Of a stretch of 64,000 bases of DNA, positions 10,204 to 20,400 are shown one piece after another. Source of the stretch: Kalaharituber pfeilii (Eukaryota > Ascomycota > Pezizomycetes > Pezizales > Pezizaceae); NCBI GenBank assembly GCA_015179045.1, contig WHUZ01000087.1, positions 1 to 64,000 of the forward strand, given 5' to 3'. Made by a program: the position numbers and the translations under genes. Position 1 is the first letter of the stretch; the number at the start of each line of letters is the position of its first letter. The notes under the pieces are model-generated. The model was not told where the DNA came from. It was given only the letters and a program-made list of their open reading frames with translations, and did no database searches.

Positions 10204-11049
10204 ATAAATTCTAGAACAACAAATACGAGAACTTGAAACCTCTAATGCAAGCCTCTATCTAAAAATACCATCATAACTCCGATCCCTATGCAAAGATCGA
10301 TGATATAAGAAAATAAGAAAAGGTTATCGTACAACGAATAGTACAACAGGAGCTGCCGGAAGAGTTAGTAACCAAGCTTGCTAATCTTAGTAGTTACTTA
10401 CTTCTTAACCGAAGAAGTTCCACTACCACAGACCTGACTAGTATCGGGTTAGCTAAACTTCCGACTGGTAGGCTTTATAGTTGGTAGTACCTTTTGACGA
10501 CACTTAAACAAGACGGTGTTATAGCATGAGAACGATTATGCCTGTAACACTTATTCCATGTACTTTCAATCATTATATAGGGAGCTAGGACTGCCAAAAA
10601 TAAATCTTTCCCATATGCTTTAGCTATAAGAACTCTCTCCACTCATATTTAAGCCTATTGTATCTCCTATTAGCCTGCCTGCTTCTATTACTACTAAATT
10701 GCTGCTATTTTTGAATATTTTCAGTTAGCACTTCTGCTACAATACTCATATCAGTACCAAACTTGGTATATATTATCACGGACATATGCTGATGTGTAAT
10801 TAAGCATATCAACACTCTAGCTGGTCTGTGTCTAATTTTATAAACAGAAGTGCCCTATTTCCTAATTAGGTATATCTCAGTATAGTACACTATGCTGTCC
10901 TCCGATAGATGCAATCTGAGGCACAGAATATATTTCAGGATATGTTAAAAACGTCATCCTAAAGTTTCATAATACTCGCACATGAATTGCAGCCACTACT
11001 GCAAAGATTCGCATGTTCCGAAAGTGCGCAATATCCCGGTAGAACACAG

Positions 11050-12270
11050 TATCATTAGAGTTTGAAATCAAGAGTGAAAGCTGAGGTGTATATGTTGACG
11101 TCACTGACCGGGATCCGGCGCGTTACCGGGATCTAGCGCACTTCCGGAAATAAAACAACAGCCTCCTGTAAGGCCAAATTCTCATAGAAGATGACCAAAT
11201 TTCACATAAAGCTTGCAGAGGTATAGAAAAGTAAGTTCCGCATCTCATTTAGCAAATTGTAAATTTTGAATGATACTTTATGGTGGTAGTTGCGCAATTA
11301 GGCATCTGAATCCTACACAAGCGTCAAATGGCACATTGGCTATTTAAGACCTTAAGCAAGTGTGTATCTCTTCTATAGTATGTATTTGAGAGATCTGGAA
11401 TGTTTCATGATAATTGGATACATATGGAACAAGTTGTAAACTAATACCCATAGATATATATTTTTCTGCTAATAGCGAATCTTGATACTCAGTCTCCATA
11501 TAATCCTAAAACATAAGGCATGTTCAGAATGCTCTAAAATATAACTTTACACATAGGAGAATACAGGACTTCCTGGAGATTCGAGATATCACGAGTGGGT
11601 TTGGCTGTAGATTATCAAGAAGCGTTTCTAAGGTATCGAGGGCTGTCTCAGGCCTAAATTTTTCTTCACGGTAAGCACCGAAAATGGTGGCATTGAGCTG
11701 TTGTTTTATGAGAAAGATGTACAGAGACTCGTTTTTTTTGTAAAGCGGTAGAATAGAAGTATATGCATAGGGAAATGTTTTCTGAATGCCTTGCAGCGCT
11801 GACAAATGGTTGGGGCAGTTGAGCAATACAGTGTATATATATGTCTAATAGCCCAACCTCCTCACGTAGTACATAGAAAGTGTATGTCAACATGAGTCCA
11901 TAGAATCGGATGGTCAAACTCGAGCAAAAGTAAGGTTATCGCAGAGGTCGCTGCACTTGGAGCTGTAGGAGCGTAATAGAGTGGGTAACAAGGGAAAAGG
12001 GAAGCCCTCTTGAGGACAGGATGGGCGTGGATGGGGAAGGAGGAGGAGGGCGCGGTGGGACAGAAGTGCATGGAGGCCCCGTTTAGTTGTCGTATCAACT
12101 CTTGGCCTGTTGACGACTGGTCTCGGTCGTAGCATTAATTTGTCGTTGTCATATAAGGGGACGTTTTGTGTATGTTGGTGCACAGGTGCATGTCACCGGG
12201 GATTGAGGACTTCGGTGTAGAGGCCCTGCCAGGCGAGTACCTGCAAGCGGGATTATATGATGAAATGAAA
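11050..12270. other. dispersed repeat R1 followed by LINE 3' debris
   Basis: 11097-11500 is repeat R1, which recurs at 44155-44530. From about 11905 a LINE 3' end begins and runs to poly(A). The segment 11500-11900 has open frames on the minus strand without recognisable similarity. Confidence 0.5.
11097..11500 (+). repeat. dispersed repeat R1, copy 1
   Basis: Starts ACGTCACTGACCGGGATCCG and matches 44155-44530 along about 400 bp with scattered differences. There is no coding capacity. Its start carries CCGGGAT...GCGCAC motifs also present in the arm ends of the 7991-11049 element, which hints at a related TIR element. Confidence 0.7.
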
Positions 12271-12281
12271 AAAAAAAAGAG
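11905..12281 (+). mobile_element. 5'-truncated LINE 3' end (ORF1 C-terminus, 3' UTR, T2 tail)
   Basis: The first codons read DGQTRAKVRLSQRSLHLEL then a stop. This matches the ORF1 C-terminus at about 38.0 kb (KLVKVRLPERWLHSELYE). The next 280 bp align with 38090-38400, including the GGTGCACAGGTGC and GGACTTCGG segments of the T2 tail, and end in an A run at about 12270-12281. Confidence 0.6.
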
Positions 12282-12348
12282 AGAAGGATATGTTAGCCCC
12301 CTGGGCGGTACACGAGTAATGATATATATATAAATTTTTTAAAAAAAA
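12282..12348 (+). mobile_element. T1 tail insertion next to the LINE poly(A)
   Basis: CCTGGGCGGTACACGAGTAA followed by ATATATATA and an A run. The duplication could not be set. Confidence 0.5.
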
Positions 12349-12701
12349 AGGTTGCAGCGCGTGGGAGTTTTCGATGGGCGGCGCAGTGCGTGGTAGGTGT
12401 TATATTAGCCATTACGGATTAGTTGGGATGGAGTTACGAGTTGACATTGCCGGGGAATTCAATACAACTCAAATATTTCCTATTCATCGTGATTGGGACA
12501 CATTGCTGTTTTAACTTTCTTCTTTCTTTTCACTTTTTTCGTTCTGGTTTGTGGGATATGAACTGCGCAGATCTATCATGCATGAATTGAACAATATATA
12601 CAGTACAAAAATAACAACGCTTCCACCCTAGGACTCCCAATTGCATCCTCGGTTACAAACCCTCCCTGGGCTCTCAATCTAGGCCCCCCAGCAAACCACC
12701 T

Positions 12702-14465
12702 CTACAACTTTGGTTTCAGGAACAACCTGCTCTCCTCTGGCGCCAGTTCGTAGCTGGCGTCGAATTCCTCTGATGCGTCCTGAGGGAACCACGCCATCTG
12801 TGATGCAAGCTGTCTTGCGATCGTTGCATCATAATCCTAGTTCAGAAAGTAAGATTTATGCGGAGAGGGCTTGGGTTAGCTTTTTCGACGTACCGAGAGG
12901 GGCTCCTGCACGGGTGCAGGGACGTCGGGCCCAATTCCTGCCCAAGCATAACCATCATCGGGAGCGGCCAGGAGCTGTGGTCGCTGGGCCTCCTCTGGCG
13001 GTGGTGCCCAGTTCGCTCCCATTTGCATGCCTACGGGCAGTGAGGGGTATGCCTGTGGGGCAGGTTGCTGGAACTGCTGTTGCGGGGGCGCTGGTCCTAG
13101 TGAGCCCGAGGCCATTTGTATCTCTGCCGGCATCCATTGGACCGGCGGAGCAGGTCGCTCCGCAGCCAGCAGTCCCATGCCCGGACCGTTCGCATCCTGC
13201 GGCTCCGGCCTTATCGACCAATCACGGCCCTTGCAGGGACCCCTGCCCTTGAAACTTTTCTTTTTGGGCGTCGGTGGCCCCGGAGGGACGATCTCGCCCA
13301 AGCTATGAGGGGTTGTGATAGTGGAGGAAGGTACGGAGGGGGTGTTAGTAACGAGACTAGGCGGGGTGGCTGGCCTTTTTGGTGGTGCACGCGTAGGTTT
13401 CTTTGTGACCTTGGTGCTCTCGTCGGCCCTGGCCCGGGGACGTGGGGTCTTTGCCGCGGGTCCCTTTTTGGCGCTCCTTGTGGAGGGGCTCGGCGCAGCA
13501 CTCTGCTCAGTGACGGGGGCGGGCTGCCAGTGGCCTGGAGACGGATGGCTTGGCAGAAACGGGCTTGGCTCCCTCCGCGCTGCGGTGCTTGCGGTGGGCG
13601 CGCTTGGGCCGGTCACGTGGGCACTGCCGGCTGTCTCTGCGCTGCCCAAGCTCGGCAGGACAGCGGGAAGCTGTAGTCGTGGGAGCGCGCACGGCACGCG
13701 CTGGCTGGCAGCGGCTTGCTTCGTAACTCTGTTACTTTCGTTAATTTGGGCGCTCAGAGAGGACTTCGCTGTCCCCTTCCTGGCACTCCTTTTTGACGAC
13801 GCAGGCTGGTTTTGAAGCTCTACAGCAGCGGGGCCCATCCCCGGCGCCGCGGCTGCGGCGTTTGGCGCGGGTGTTGAGGGCGGAAGCGAGATTGGATTCG
13901 CTGCTGGGGCATTTGGGGCAGGCTCGCTTTGGTGAGGCAAGGTGCCTGCCAGTGTACTGGCAGTCCCTGCGCCGTTCATGGTCGGCGGGCCAGTGGGAAG
14001 GCGTATCCATTGAGGAAGTTGCGCGGGGCCAGGCTGGGTAGGATGCAATAAACTGGTATACACGGTCTTAGGGGCTACAACCACGGTTTCACGGCGGTGA
14101 GCATTTGAAAGTACGCTTGGCTTGGCTTGGGCAGGGAGACATACCCTCTTGGGCGCTGACAGCTTCTCCCAACTCAGCGTCATTGCCCATGCTTTTCCTC
14201 TCGTCATCCTCAAGAAGAGCTCATCCAGGTCTTGCGAAGTCTCAGCTTCTGAATCCTGCGTGAGGTAATCTTCTCCCTTGTGGGAGATGGAGGAAGCCGG
14301 ATCAGCCTGGTCCGCGGTGCCGGTGGAGGATACGGCTTTCCCTCCAACATCAGCTTCCCACAAGCCGGGGACTTGGCCAATGAGCATAGGGAGATCTTCG
14401 TTGAACAGGGTGTCAAGGTCCAGAAGGTCTATATTGGAGTTCAGTTCTTGATTCTCGAAAGACAT
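12702..14465 (-). CDS. intrinsically disordered basic/acidic protein, 568 aa, two exons
   Basis: Exon 1 is 14465-12894 and exon 2 is 12836-12702, with stop TAG at 12704-12702. The 57-nt intron (12893-12837) starts GTACGT, has a GCTAACC branch-like site and ends TAG. Phase is 0 and the joined frame is open throughout. ATG at 14465 sits in AAAATGTC, a good fungal context; an upstream in-frame extension has no ATG. The protein has an acidic, Leu-rich N-terminus (residues 6-35, IDLLDLDTLFNEDLPMLIG) that resembles an activation domain. A long Pro/Ala/Ser/Thr-rich body follows. It has three Lys/Arg modules (about 223-232, 329-345 and 400-414), then a Gln/Pro/Met-rich segment. The second exon encodes a compact acidic tail (MAWFPQDASEEFDASYELAP). 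I do not recognise a family. A nuclear regulator or chromatin-associated protein would fit the composition, but that is inference. Confidence 0.7.
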
Positions 14466-14640
14466 TTTGGACAAGCAGAGTAAGTGGAATATGGCAAGAG
14501 ATGAAGGGTCGTTGTTAAGATGGGGTGTTGTCAAAGTTCACAGAGTTGTGGTAGTAAGAGCAGTAGTAGATAGATAGTCTCTCGCAGAATGATGATCGAT
14601 AAAAGATGGGGGAGAAAGGAACCAGGACACACAAACAGTC

Positions 14641-14656
14641 TCCTTTAAATACGACA
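14641..14656 (-). promoter_or_regulatory. possible TATA-like element upstream of the disordered-protein gene
   Basis: The minus strand reads GTCGTATTTAAAGGAG here, about 180 bp before the ATG. This is position and base composition only. Confidence 0.25.
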
Positions 14657-14714
14657 ATAACAAACACTGCAGAAACTGCTTTGCCCATTTTCCGTACCTG
14701 TCAAAAGTCAAAAG

Positions 14715-15560
14715 GTGGTGACTGAGAATCAAGGTTCAGATCAACTATTGAAAGGCGCCTCGAAGCGAAGCACCCGTTCTCATTTCTTCCCCCAAGGAAC
14801 GGCTGTAAACATTTTGGATTATGACGCCAAAGGAACATTCTGCGCTAGGCTGGTTGACAAGTTGGCAAAAGGGGTCGCTAGGCTTGGGTATAGGCATCGT
14901 CTACACGGCTTTTGTTATGTGACTGCTGTCTCTTCTGCCTACGGCTGTCAGTCTAAACGTTGAGGACAGGGAGAAGGGTATACTCTCAGGGCGGCTCGGG
15001 CGAAGGGAACACAGGGAGCCGACGCGAACCACCTTTCTGGTTCGTCTGCAACGGACCCGAAGAACATTTAGATTATGGCAGGAAGAAACATTCTGCGCTA
15101 AAACTGGTCAACAATCTTAGCAAACGACTCGTTAGGTTTGAGGTATAGGAATCATCTATGGGGGCTTTTTAGCTGTCTCTCCAAAGGCCTTAAATCGAAG
15201 CTTGAGAACAAGACGGTGGCAAGTGGGTACTGGGGTCACATTGTTCCACTTCTCACAAGCATTCAGCGTAACAATCTCTACTTTAAATGTGCCTTTTTTT
15301 TCCCCCCTGCTCCCAGGTTGCGGTATCCCCCCCCGCAGTTTCCCCTCGCTAAACCCCCCACCTCGCTTATTTCCCCGCTTCCCCATGGGGCAGGCACGCC
15401 CGTAGTCTTTTCCGCTACCACTTTCGGGAATTTAAGCGAGCTGTCGCAACGCCACCCCCACAAAAACAAGCTTTGTTGCAAGATATATTCTACTGTAGCG
15501 CGAAAGTATAATTGAAATCAAAAGCTTACTGCGATGACTGGTTCCTGCTCCGGGAAGGTA
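14715..15560. other. intergenic; imperfect tandem duplication and pyrimidine-rich tract
   Basis: A block at 14811-14935 recurs at about 15063-15182 (ACATTCTGCGCTA core and AGGTATAGG / GGGTATAGG-type ends). Both are open on the plus strand in short frames, but no family is recognised. 15290-15380 is rich in C and T. It could be the upstream region or decayed coding sequence of a lost gene. Confidence 0.4.
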
Positions 15561-16063
15561 TGGTTGGGGACGGCTTTAACCGACACTATGTAACTCTTCA
15601 ATTTGCTTACTAATACAGGCCTTTTTTTTTTTTCGTTCGCCGGCCCCCTACCGCACGGAATTCCACACCTTTCGCTCTCGCCCACTTTCTACCATACAGA
15701 ATACCACACCCCTCGCTCGCCCTATGCTATACGGAGCACTGGGTCCCTTGCTTTTCGCTTCCTCATGCCTTTACCTCACAGAATAGTGCGCATACCGCTC
15801 TTCGCTTCCTCACCGGAATACCGCGCTTCGCTCCATCTTCTACCATAGAGCACCATACATTCTCTCACAAGTATACAGCATATTCAGTGTGATACCTCTC
15901 AGTACAGTACCTGCTGCTTTACATTCTGTAAGTACTGCTTCTATCTTTCACTACTATGAGCACTGTATGCGATTTCTTAATGCATACTCTAATGGATATA
16001 CTTATGAAACTAAACAGTTTCAGGAATATGTATATAGATATCATCCGATAAAAGCAAGTGGTA

Positions 16064-16068
16064 ATTAC
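16064..16068 (+). repeat. copia target-site duplication, left
   Basis: ATTAC, matched at 21933-21937. Confidence 0.85.
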
Positions 16069-16296
16069 TGTTAGAATACTCTAGTGAGATCTTGGCACCC
16101 GTGCCACTCACGTGACATCGCCTGACGGTGATACCTATTGGCTCGTTCTATATGAGTCTATTCAACATCATGTATAAAATTTTTTCTTTGTCGCCACAAG
16201 TCTATGGCAAACCCTCATGTATATATAGCAGCTGTTTCGACCTCGATGGTCGTGGTAGAAACGAACAAGCTTCATTCCGTCTTTCATCTTTCCTCA
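16069..16296 (+). repeat. copia 5' LTR
   Basis: TGTTAGAATACTC...CTTTCCTCA, 228 bp. A TATATATAG at about 16219-16227 is a plausible TATA box about 75 bp before the LTR end. Confidence 0.95.
16219..16227 (+). promoter_or_regulatory. candidate TATA box in the 5' LTR
   Basis: GTATATATAG lies upstream of the likely U3/R border. The identical copy is in the 3' LTR. Confidence 0.4.
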
Positions 16297-16308
16297 GGTT
16301 ATGAGCCC
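16297..16308 (+). promoter_or_regulatory. primer-binding site complementary to the initiator tRNA-Met anticodon region
   Basis: GGTTATGAGCCC directly follows the 5' LTR. Its complement GGGCTCATAACC is the anticodon stem-loop of initiator tRNA-Met. Drosophila copia is known to prime from an internal half-molecule of this tRNA, so the same mechanism is likely here. Confidence 0.7.
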
Positions 16309-16464
16309 TTTGACGCACTAATCATCTGCGTATATATCGTACCCATTATACCACTTTTACCCTGATATTTATCTCCTTCCCTCAACACTCGGTCCCACCT
16401 ATCGTGCCCTTAATTTTGATCCTCGACTCAACATTCAATTTGACCCTCGATATCCCAAACCACA

Positions 16465-17466
16465 ATGTCCGCATCCAACGATCAAACCTTTCTCACCACA
16501 AAGGACGGTCTCCGCGCACCAATACTCAACGGCACCAACTACCAAGCATGGAGCTTCTCCATGAAATTTCTGCTCAATGGAGAAGACCTCTGGGAAGTCG
16601 TGCAAGGGACTGAAACCATACCTGAAACCCCCTCCTCTGGCAGTCAAACACGTACCTCCTCTGTCACAATATCTAATGACGTAGCAACATACAAGAAGAA
16701 ACAGAAGAAAGCAGCAATGCTTATCTTCCAGTTCTGCTCACCAACTGTCCAGTCGTATATCGCCCACGAAGAGGATCCAGCCAAGCAATGGAAAATCCTC
16801 AAAGATCACTATGGTGGAACCAGTGGCATAAGCAACGGACAAAACCTTATCCAAGAGTTCTATCGAGAACAGTTTGTCAATTATAACTCGATGGACGAAT
16901 ATGGTTCAAAACTAAAGTCCTACCAAGATCGTCTTGCTCTCACAGAAAAGAAACTCACCGACCAAGACCTTATCTCCCAGCTAACCAACAACCTTCCCCG
17001 AGATTATGATGACATTGTCACTCATGCTCACTCAAACTCCACAACCTCATACATACAAGTTCTCAACAAACTGATCGAACGAGAGACAAAGCTTGGTCAC
17101 CGCCGCCAAAATTCGAAGGCTCTAGTCAGTACTAGAAATAAAGACGACCACAAGTCGAAAAGGAGGGACCGCCGGGACCGCCGTGACCACCGTGACCGTG
17201 ACCGCCGTGACCGCCGTGAGCATAAGAAAAATTACCGAAAGCAGGATGATAGAAACAACAATTCCGACAATCGACCATTGTGCACCTACTGTGGACGAAA
17301 AGGGCATAAGTTAGAAGAATGCTTCACACGGAAGCGAGCCCAAAAAGTTGTTAAAGAGCTCGAGAAAGGTGGCCAATCAACAGCAAACGTTGCCATCACA
17401 ACCAATACAGCCACCTCAAACCTTGAAGACCGAATCGAGATACCACGACTCACAGAGATGGATTGA
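16465..17466 (+). CDS. copia Gag, 333 aa
   Basis: It starts at ATG 16465 (ACAATG context). The N-terminal half matches copia-type Gag (NGTNYQAWSFSMKFLLNGEDLW, shown here only in part as LNGTNYQAWSF, then WKILKDHYGG and LISQLTNNLP segments). Residues about 233-260 are an Arg/Asp repeat (RRDRRDRRDHRD). They are followed by one CCHC zinc knuckle, CTYCGRKGHKLEEC, at about residues 272-285, for RNA packaging. The frame ends at UGA 17464-17466, and the next codon in the same frame is CUA. Pol continues in the same frame, so Gag is probably made alone most of the time and as Gag-Pol by readthrough. Confidence 0.9.
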   Translation: MSASNDQTFLTTKDGLRAPILNGTNYQAWSFSMKFLLNGEDLWEVVQGTETIPETPSSGSQTRTSSVTISNDVATYKKKQKKAAMLIFQFCSPTVQSYIAHEEDPAKQWKILKDHYGGTSGISNGQNLIQEFYREQFVNYNSMDEYGSKLKSYQDRLALTEKKLTDQDLISQLTNNLPRDYDDIVTHAHSNSTTSYIQVLNKLIERETKLGHRRQNSKALVSTRNKDDHKSKRRDRRDRRDHRDRDRRDRREHKKNYRKQDDRNNNSDNRPLCTYCGRKGHKLEECFTRKRAQKVVKELEKGGQSTANVAITTNTATSNLEDRIEIPRLTEMD

Positions 17467-17469
17467 CTA
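17464..17469 (+). promoter_or_regulatory. probable stop-codon readthrough site, UGA CUA
   Basis: Gag ends ...ATG GAT TGA CTA ACC, and the frame stays open after the TGA for 1,274 codons through the whole of pol. UGA followed by CUA is an established high-readthrough context in fungi and animals (for example peroxisomal isoforms of fungal glycolytic enzymes). This is the only interruption in an otherwise continuous gag-pol frame. Confidence 0.6.
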
Positions 17470-17493
17470 ACCGACTCAAGATCACGCGCTGCC

Positions 17494-20400
17494 ATGACAC
17501 ATCCACACTCCATTGCATATGCCTACCACCCAAGCCCACTACTGATATATGCCTGCCATGCAGCTCGAGTTTCCCTTCAAACCGCAACCTCAATCCTCCA
17601 ACGCTCTGCCTCCCTCTTCGATTCTGGCGCTTCAGATCACATCTCTTGCAACCTCAATTACTTCCTAGACTGGAAGCGCCTGCAAAAACCCATCCCAATC
17701 GTGCTAGGCAACAACTCAACTATCAATGCTATATGCTGCGGCACGATTATTCTTCGTGTGACCGACCCTCAAGGAAATCACCATAAACTCCGCCTCTCAA
17801 ACGTCCTCTATGCTCCGAAGATTGGCTGCAATTTGATATCCATAGGGAAGTTGACCACACCCTCCTCCCACCATACCATTATCTTTGACAGTGGGTTCTG
17901 CATGTTAATTGATAAAACCGTGGAGTCAGGAAAGGTCATCGCTCGCTGCAAGCCCCTAGCCAATATGTTCAAGCTCAACTCTCAAGTAATCGACGAAAAA
18001 GCTCTGGCACTGCGCGCATCAGCAGGAAATCAGCCTACCAATATAAAGCCACTCCCACTCGAGATATGGCACCGTCGACTCGGCCATTTGAACCTGCAGA
18101 GCGTACAATCATTAGCATCCGGCCTTGCCTCTGAGATTGCTATCCTCAAAGCCAGCGAGCATATTCCTGGTTTGAAAAACACCTGCGCCCCATGCATTGA
18201 GGGTAAACAGAAGGAAGTGATCAGTCGAATACCACAACAAAGAGCAGCCAAACCACTCGAATTGATTCATTCAGATGTCTGCGGACCATTACCAGTGTCA
18301 CTTGGTGGAAATCGATACTTCATCATATTTGTTGATGACTATACCAGAATGACCTGGGTGTTCTTCCTGCCCTCCAAATCAGCTGCCGATGTCCACCAGG
18401 CATGGACAAACTTCAAGAACATTGTCAAAGCCGACATCGACACAAACAAAGTTAGCCAGTCAAGCCGAATCATCAGATTTCGAAGTGACAATGGTGCAGA
18501 ATATGGAAACAAGAAGCTGCAAGAGGAATTCAGGCATATGGGGGTCATATGGGAGCCATGCGCACCATACACACAACACCAGAATGGTGTGAGTGAGAGG
18601 ATGATCCAGACAGTACTTCTCATGGCTAGAACGATGGTCCATGATGCCCGCATTGACTTCAACGACCTATGGCCAGAAGCCATCAAAACAGCCGTATATC
18701 TCAGGAACCGTTCACCAACCTCCGCCCTCAATAAAATGACCCCATATGAAGCGTGGTATGGTCAGAAACCTGCGCTTAGCCACCTTCGACCATTCGGCTG
18801 CCCTGCCTATTCACTTGTGCCACTAGAACTCAGGAAGAAACTGGAATCAAGAACTAGACGCTGTCTGTTGATGGGATATGTCCATGATACCCAGAAAATA
18901 TGGAGAGTGTTTGATCCTGTGCAGAGAAGAGTATTTGAATCAGCAAATATTGTCTTCGCAGAAGACGAAATGTATCATCCTCTCTCCCGCCCTCACCTCT
19001 CCATAAAGCAGATTCCTGCCACAGCTCCGGCAACACCTCCGGCAGCACCTCCGACTCGTGCTTCGTCACCTCCTGTACCACCTCCAGCAGCACCTACAGT
19101 ATCACCTCCGGCACCATCTCTAGCGCTACCACCTCCGGCATTTGCTTCGCCACCTCCGGTATCACCTCCGGCACTTGCGTCGACACCTCCGGTAACACCT
19201 CCAGCATTACCGTCGGCACCACCTCCGGCACCACCTCCGGTAGCTGCTCCAGCACCTCCGCCCGTGCCTCAACAACCACGGCCTCCCACATCAAACAGGC
19301 CTACACAACCCTCGAGACTGTCAGCTAAACCAATCAAATTCATCCCTTACCAGCCCAAAGCCAAAGCCCTCTCTGCCTATGCTGTCCTCAACAATGAGAA
19401 TGCTGAACAAAGAACCAATGCAGCCATTGCTCTCCTCACTCACATTCGTGGATCAACAACAACTGCTGGTGAACAGATCTCGCGCCACTATGAAACCCTC
19501 GAAGAAGGTACTATGCAGTTTAAGCTTGTTGAAGATTCCGAGCGACTCAAAACGTTGAACCGGCTAGTCAATGACCTTCGGAAACTTGACCTCACATCAT
19601 ATGTATATAGTGCCATGGCCACTCCCTCAGACATACCAACACCAAACACATATCGTCAGGCACTCCAAAGCCTCCAAGCCAAACAATGGAAAGGCGCAAT
19701 GGATGAGGAATTCGGCTGCCTTATCAAAAATGGCACATGGTCATACATACCCAGATCCAAGGTCCCAAAGGATGCCAAAGTGATTTCGAGCAAATGGTTG
19801 TATAAGATCAAGCATAATCCTGACAATAGCATAAGATTCAAAGCCAGGCTTGTATTCCGTGGGTTTGAACAAGACGACTATGGAGAAACATTCGCTCCTG
19901 TCCCGAAACTCGCCACAATACGCATGCTATTCGCAATTGCTGCTGCTCTGGATTGGGACATCTGGCAAATGGATGTCATCACTGCCTTCCTCCACCCTGA
20001 AATCGACGAAGAGGTATATATGGAGCTCCCACAAGGATATGGAATACCAGGAAAGTCAATGTCGCCAGATGAATGCCGCCGCACCTATGTCTGCAAGCTT
20101 AACAAAGCTCTATACGGCCTCAAACAAGCCCCCAGAGCATGGTATTCAGATATTGATGCCTTTCTCATCTCCCTGGGTTTCCAACGTTCCAAATATGACT
20201 CCAATCTATACATCATGGACAATCTCCTCTTGCTCCTATGGGTGGATGATATCCTCTTATTTTCTCCCACTGCCGATGCGAACAATTCCCTCCCTATCCA
20301 GTACGTCAAGAAGCGGCTATGCGAAAAGTATAGCATGAAAGACCTAGGCCAGGCAAGATCATTCATAGCAATTGAAATTGAGCGCGATCGAAAGGCAAGA

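Larger units (their letters stand above)
7991..11049. mobile_element. 3,059-bp inverted-repeat element with TA target (Tc1/mariner-type ends)
   Basis: The ends read CTGTGTTCTACCGGGATATT on both strands and are flanked by TA (7989-7990, 11050-11051). The arms, about 7991-8515 and 10545-11049, are near-perfect inverted copies. The left arm carries one extra 17-bp repeat of CCGGGATATTGCGCACA. The centre is extremely AT-rich. It contains a third, hypermutated copy of arm sequence (about 9630-9830) and a solo LTR (8689-9398). No transposase is visible. A TA duplication with CTGT-type ends is shared with the MITEs at 22.5 and 32.1 kb. The whole may be one transposon with long arms or two inverted copies joined by rearrangement. 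Confidence 0.7.

Noticed and set aside
12858..13815. Several plus-strand open frames of 60-186 codons
   Set aside because: They are antisense to the GC-rich minus-strand disordered-protein gene, whose frame and intron explain the coding signal.
18030..20366. Minus-strand and alternate-frame ORFs inside copia pol
   Set aside because: They overlap the catalytic domains of pol and have no domain of their own.
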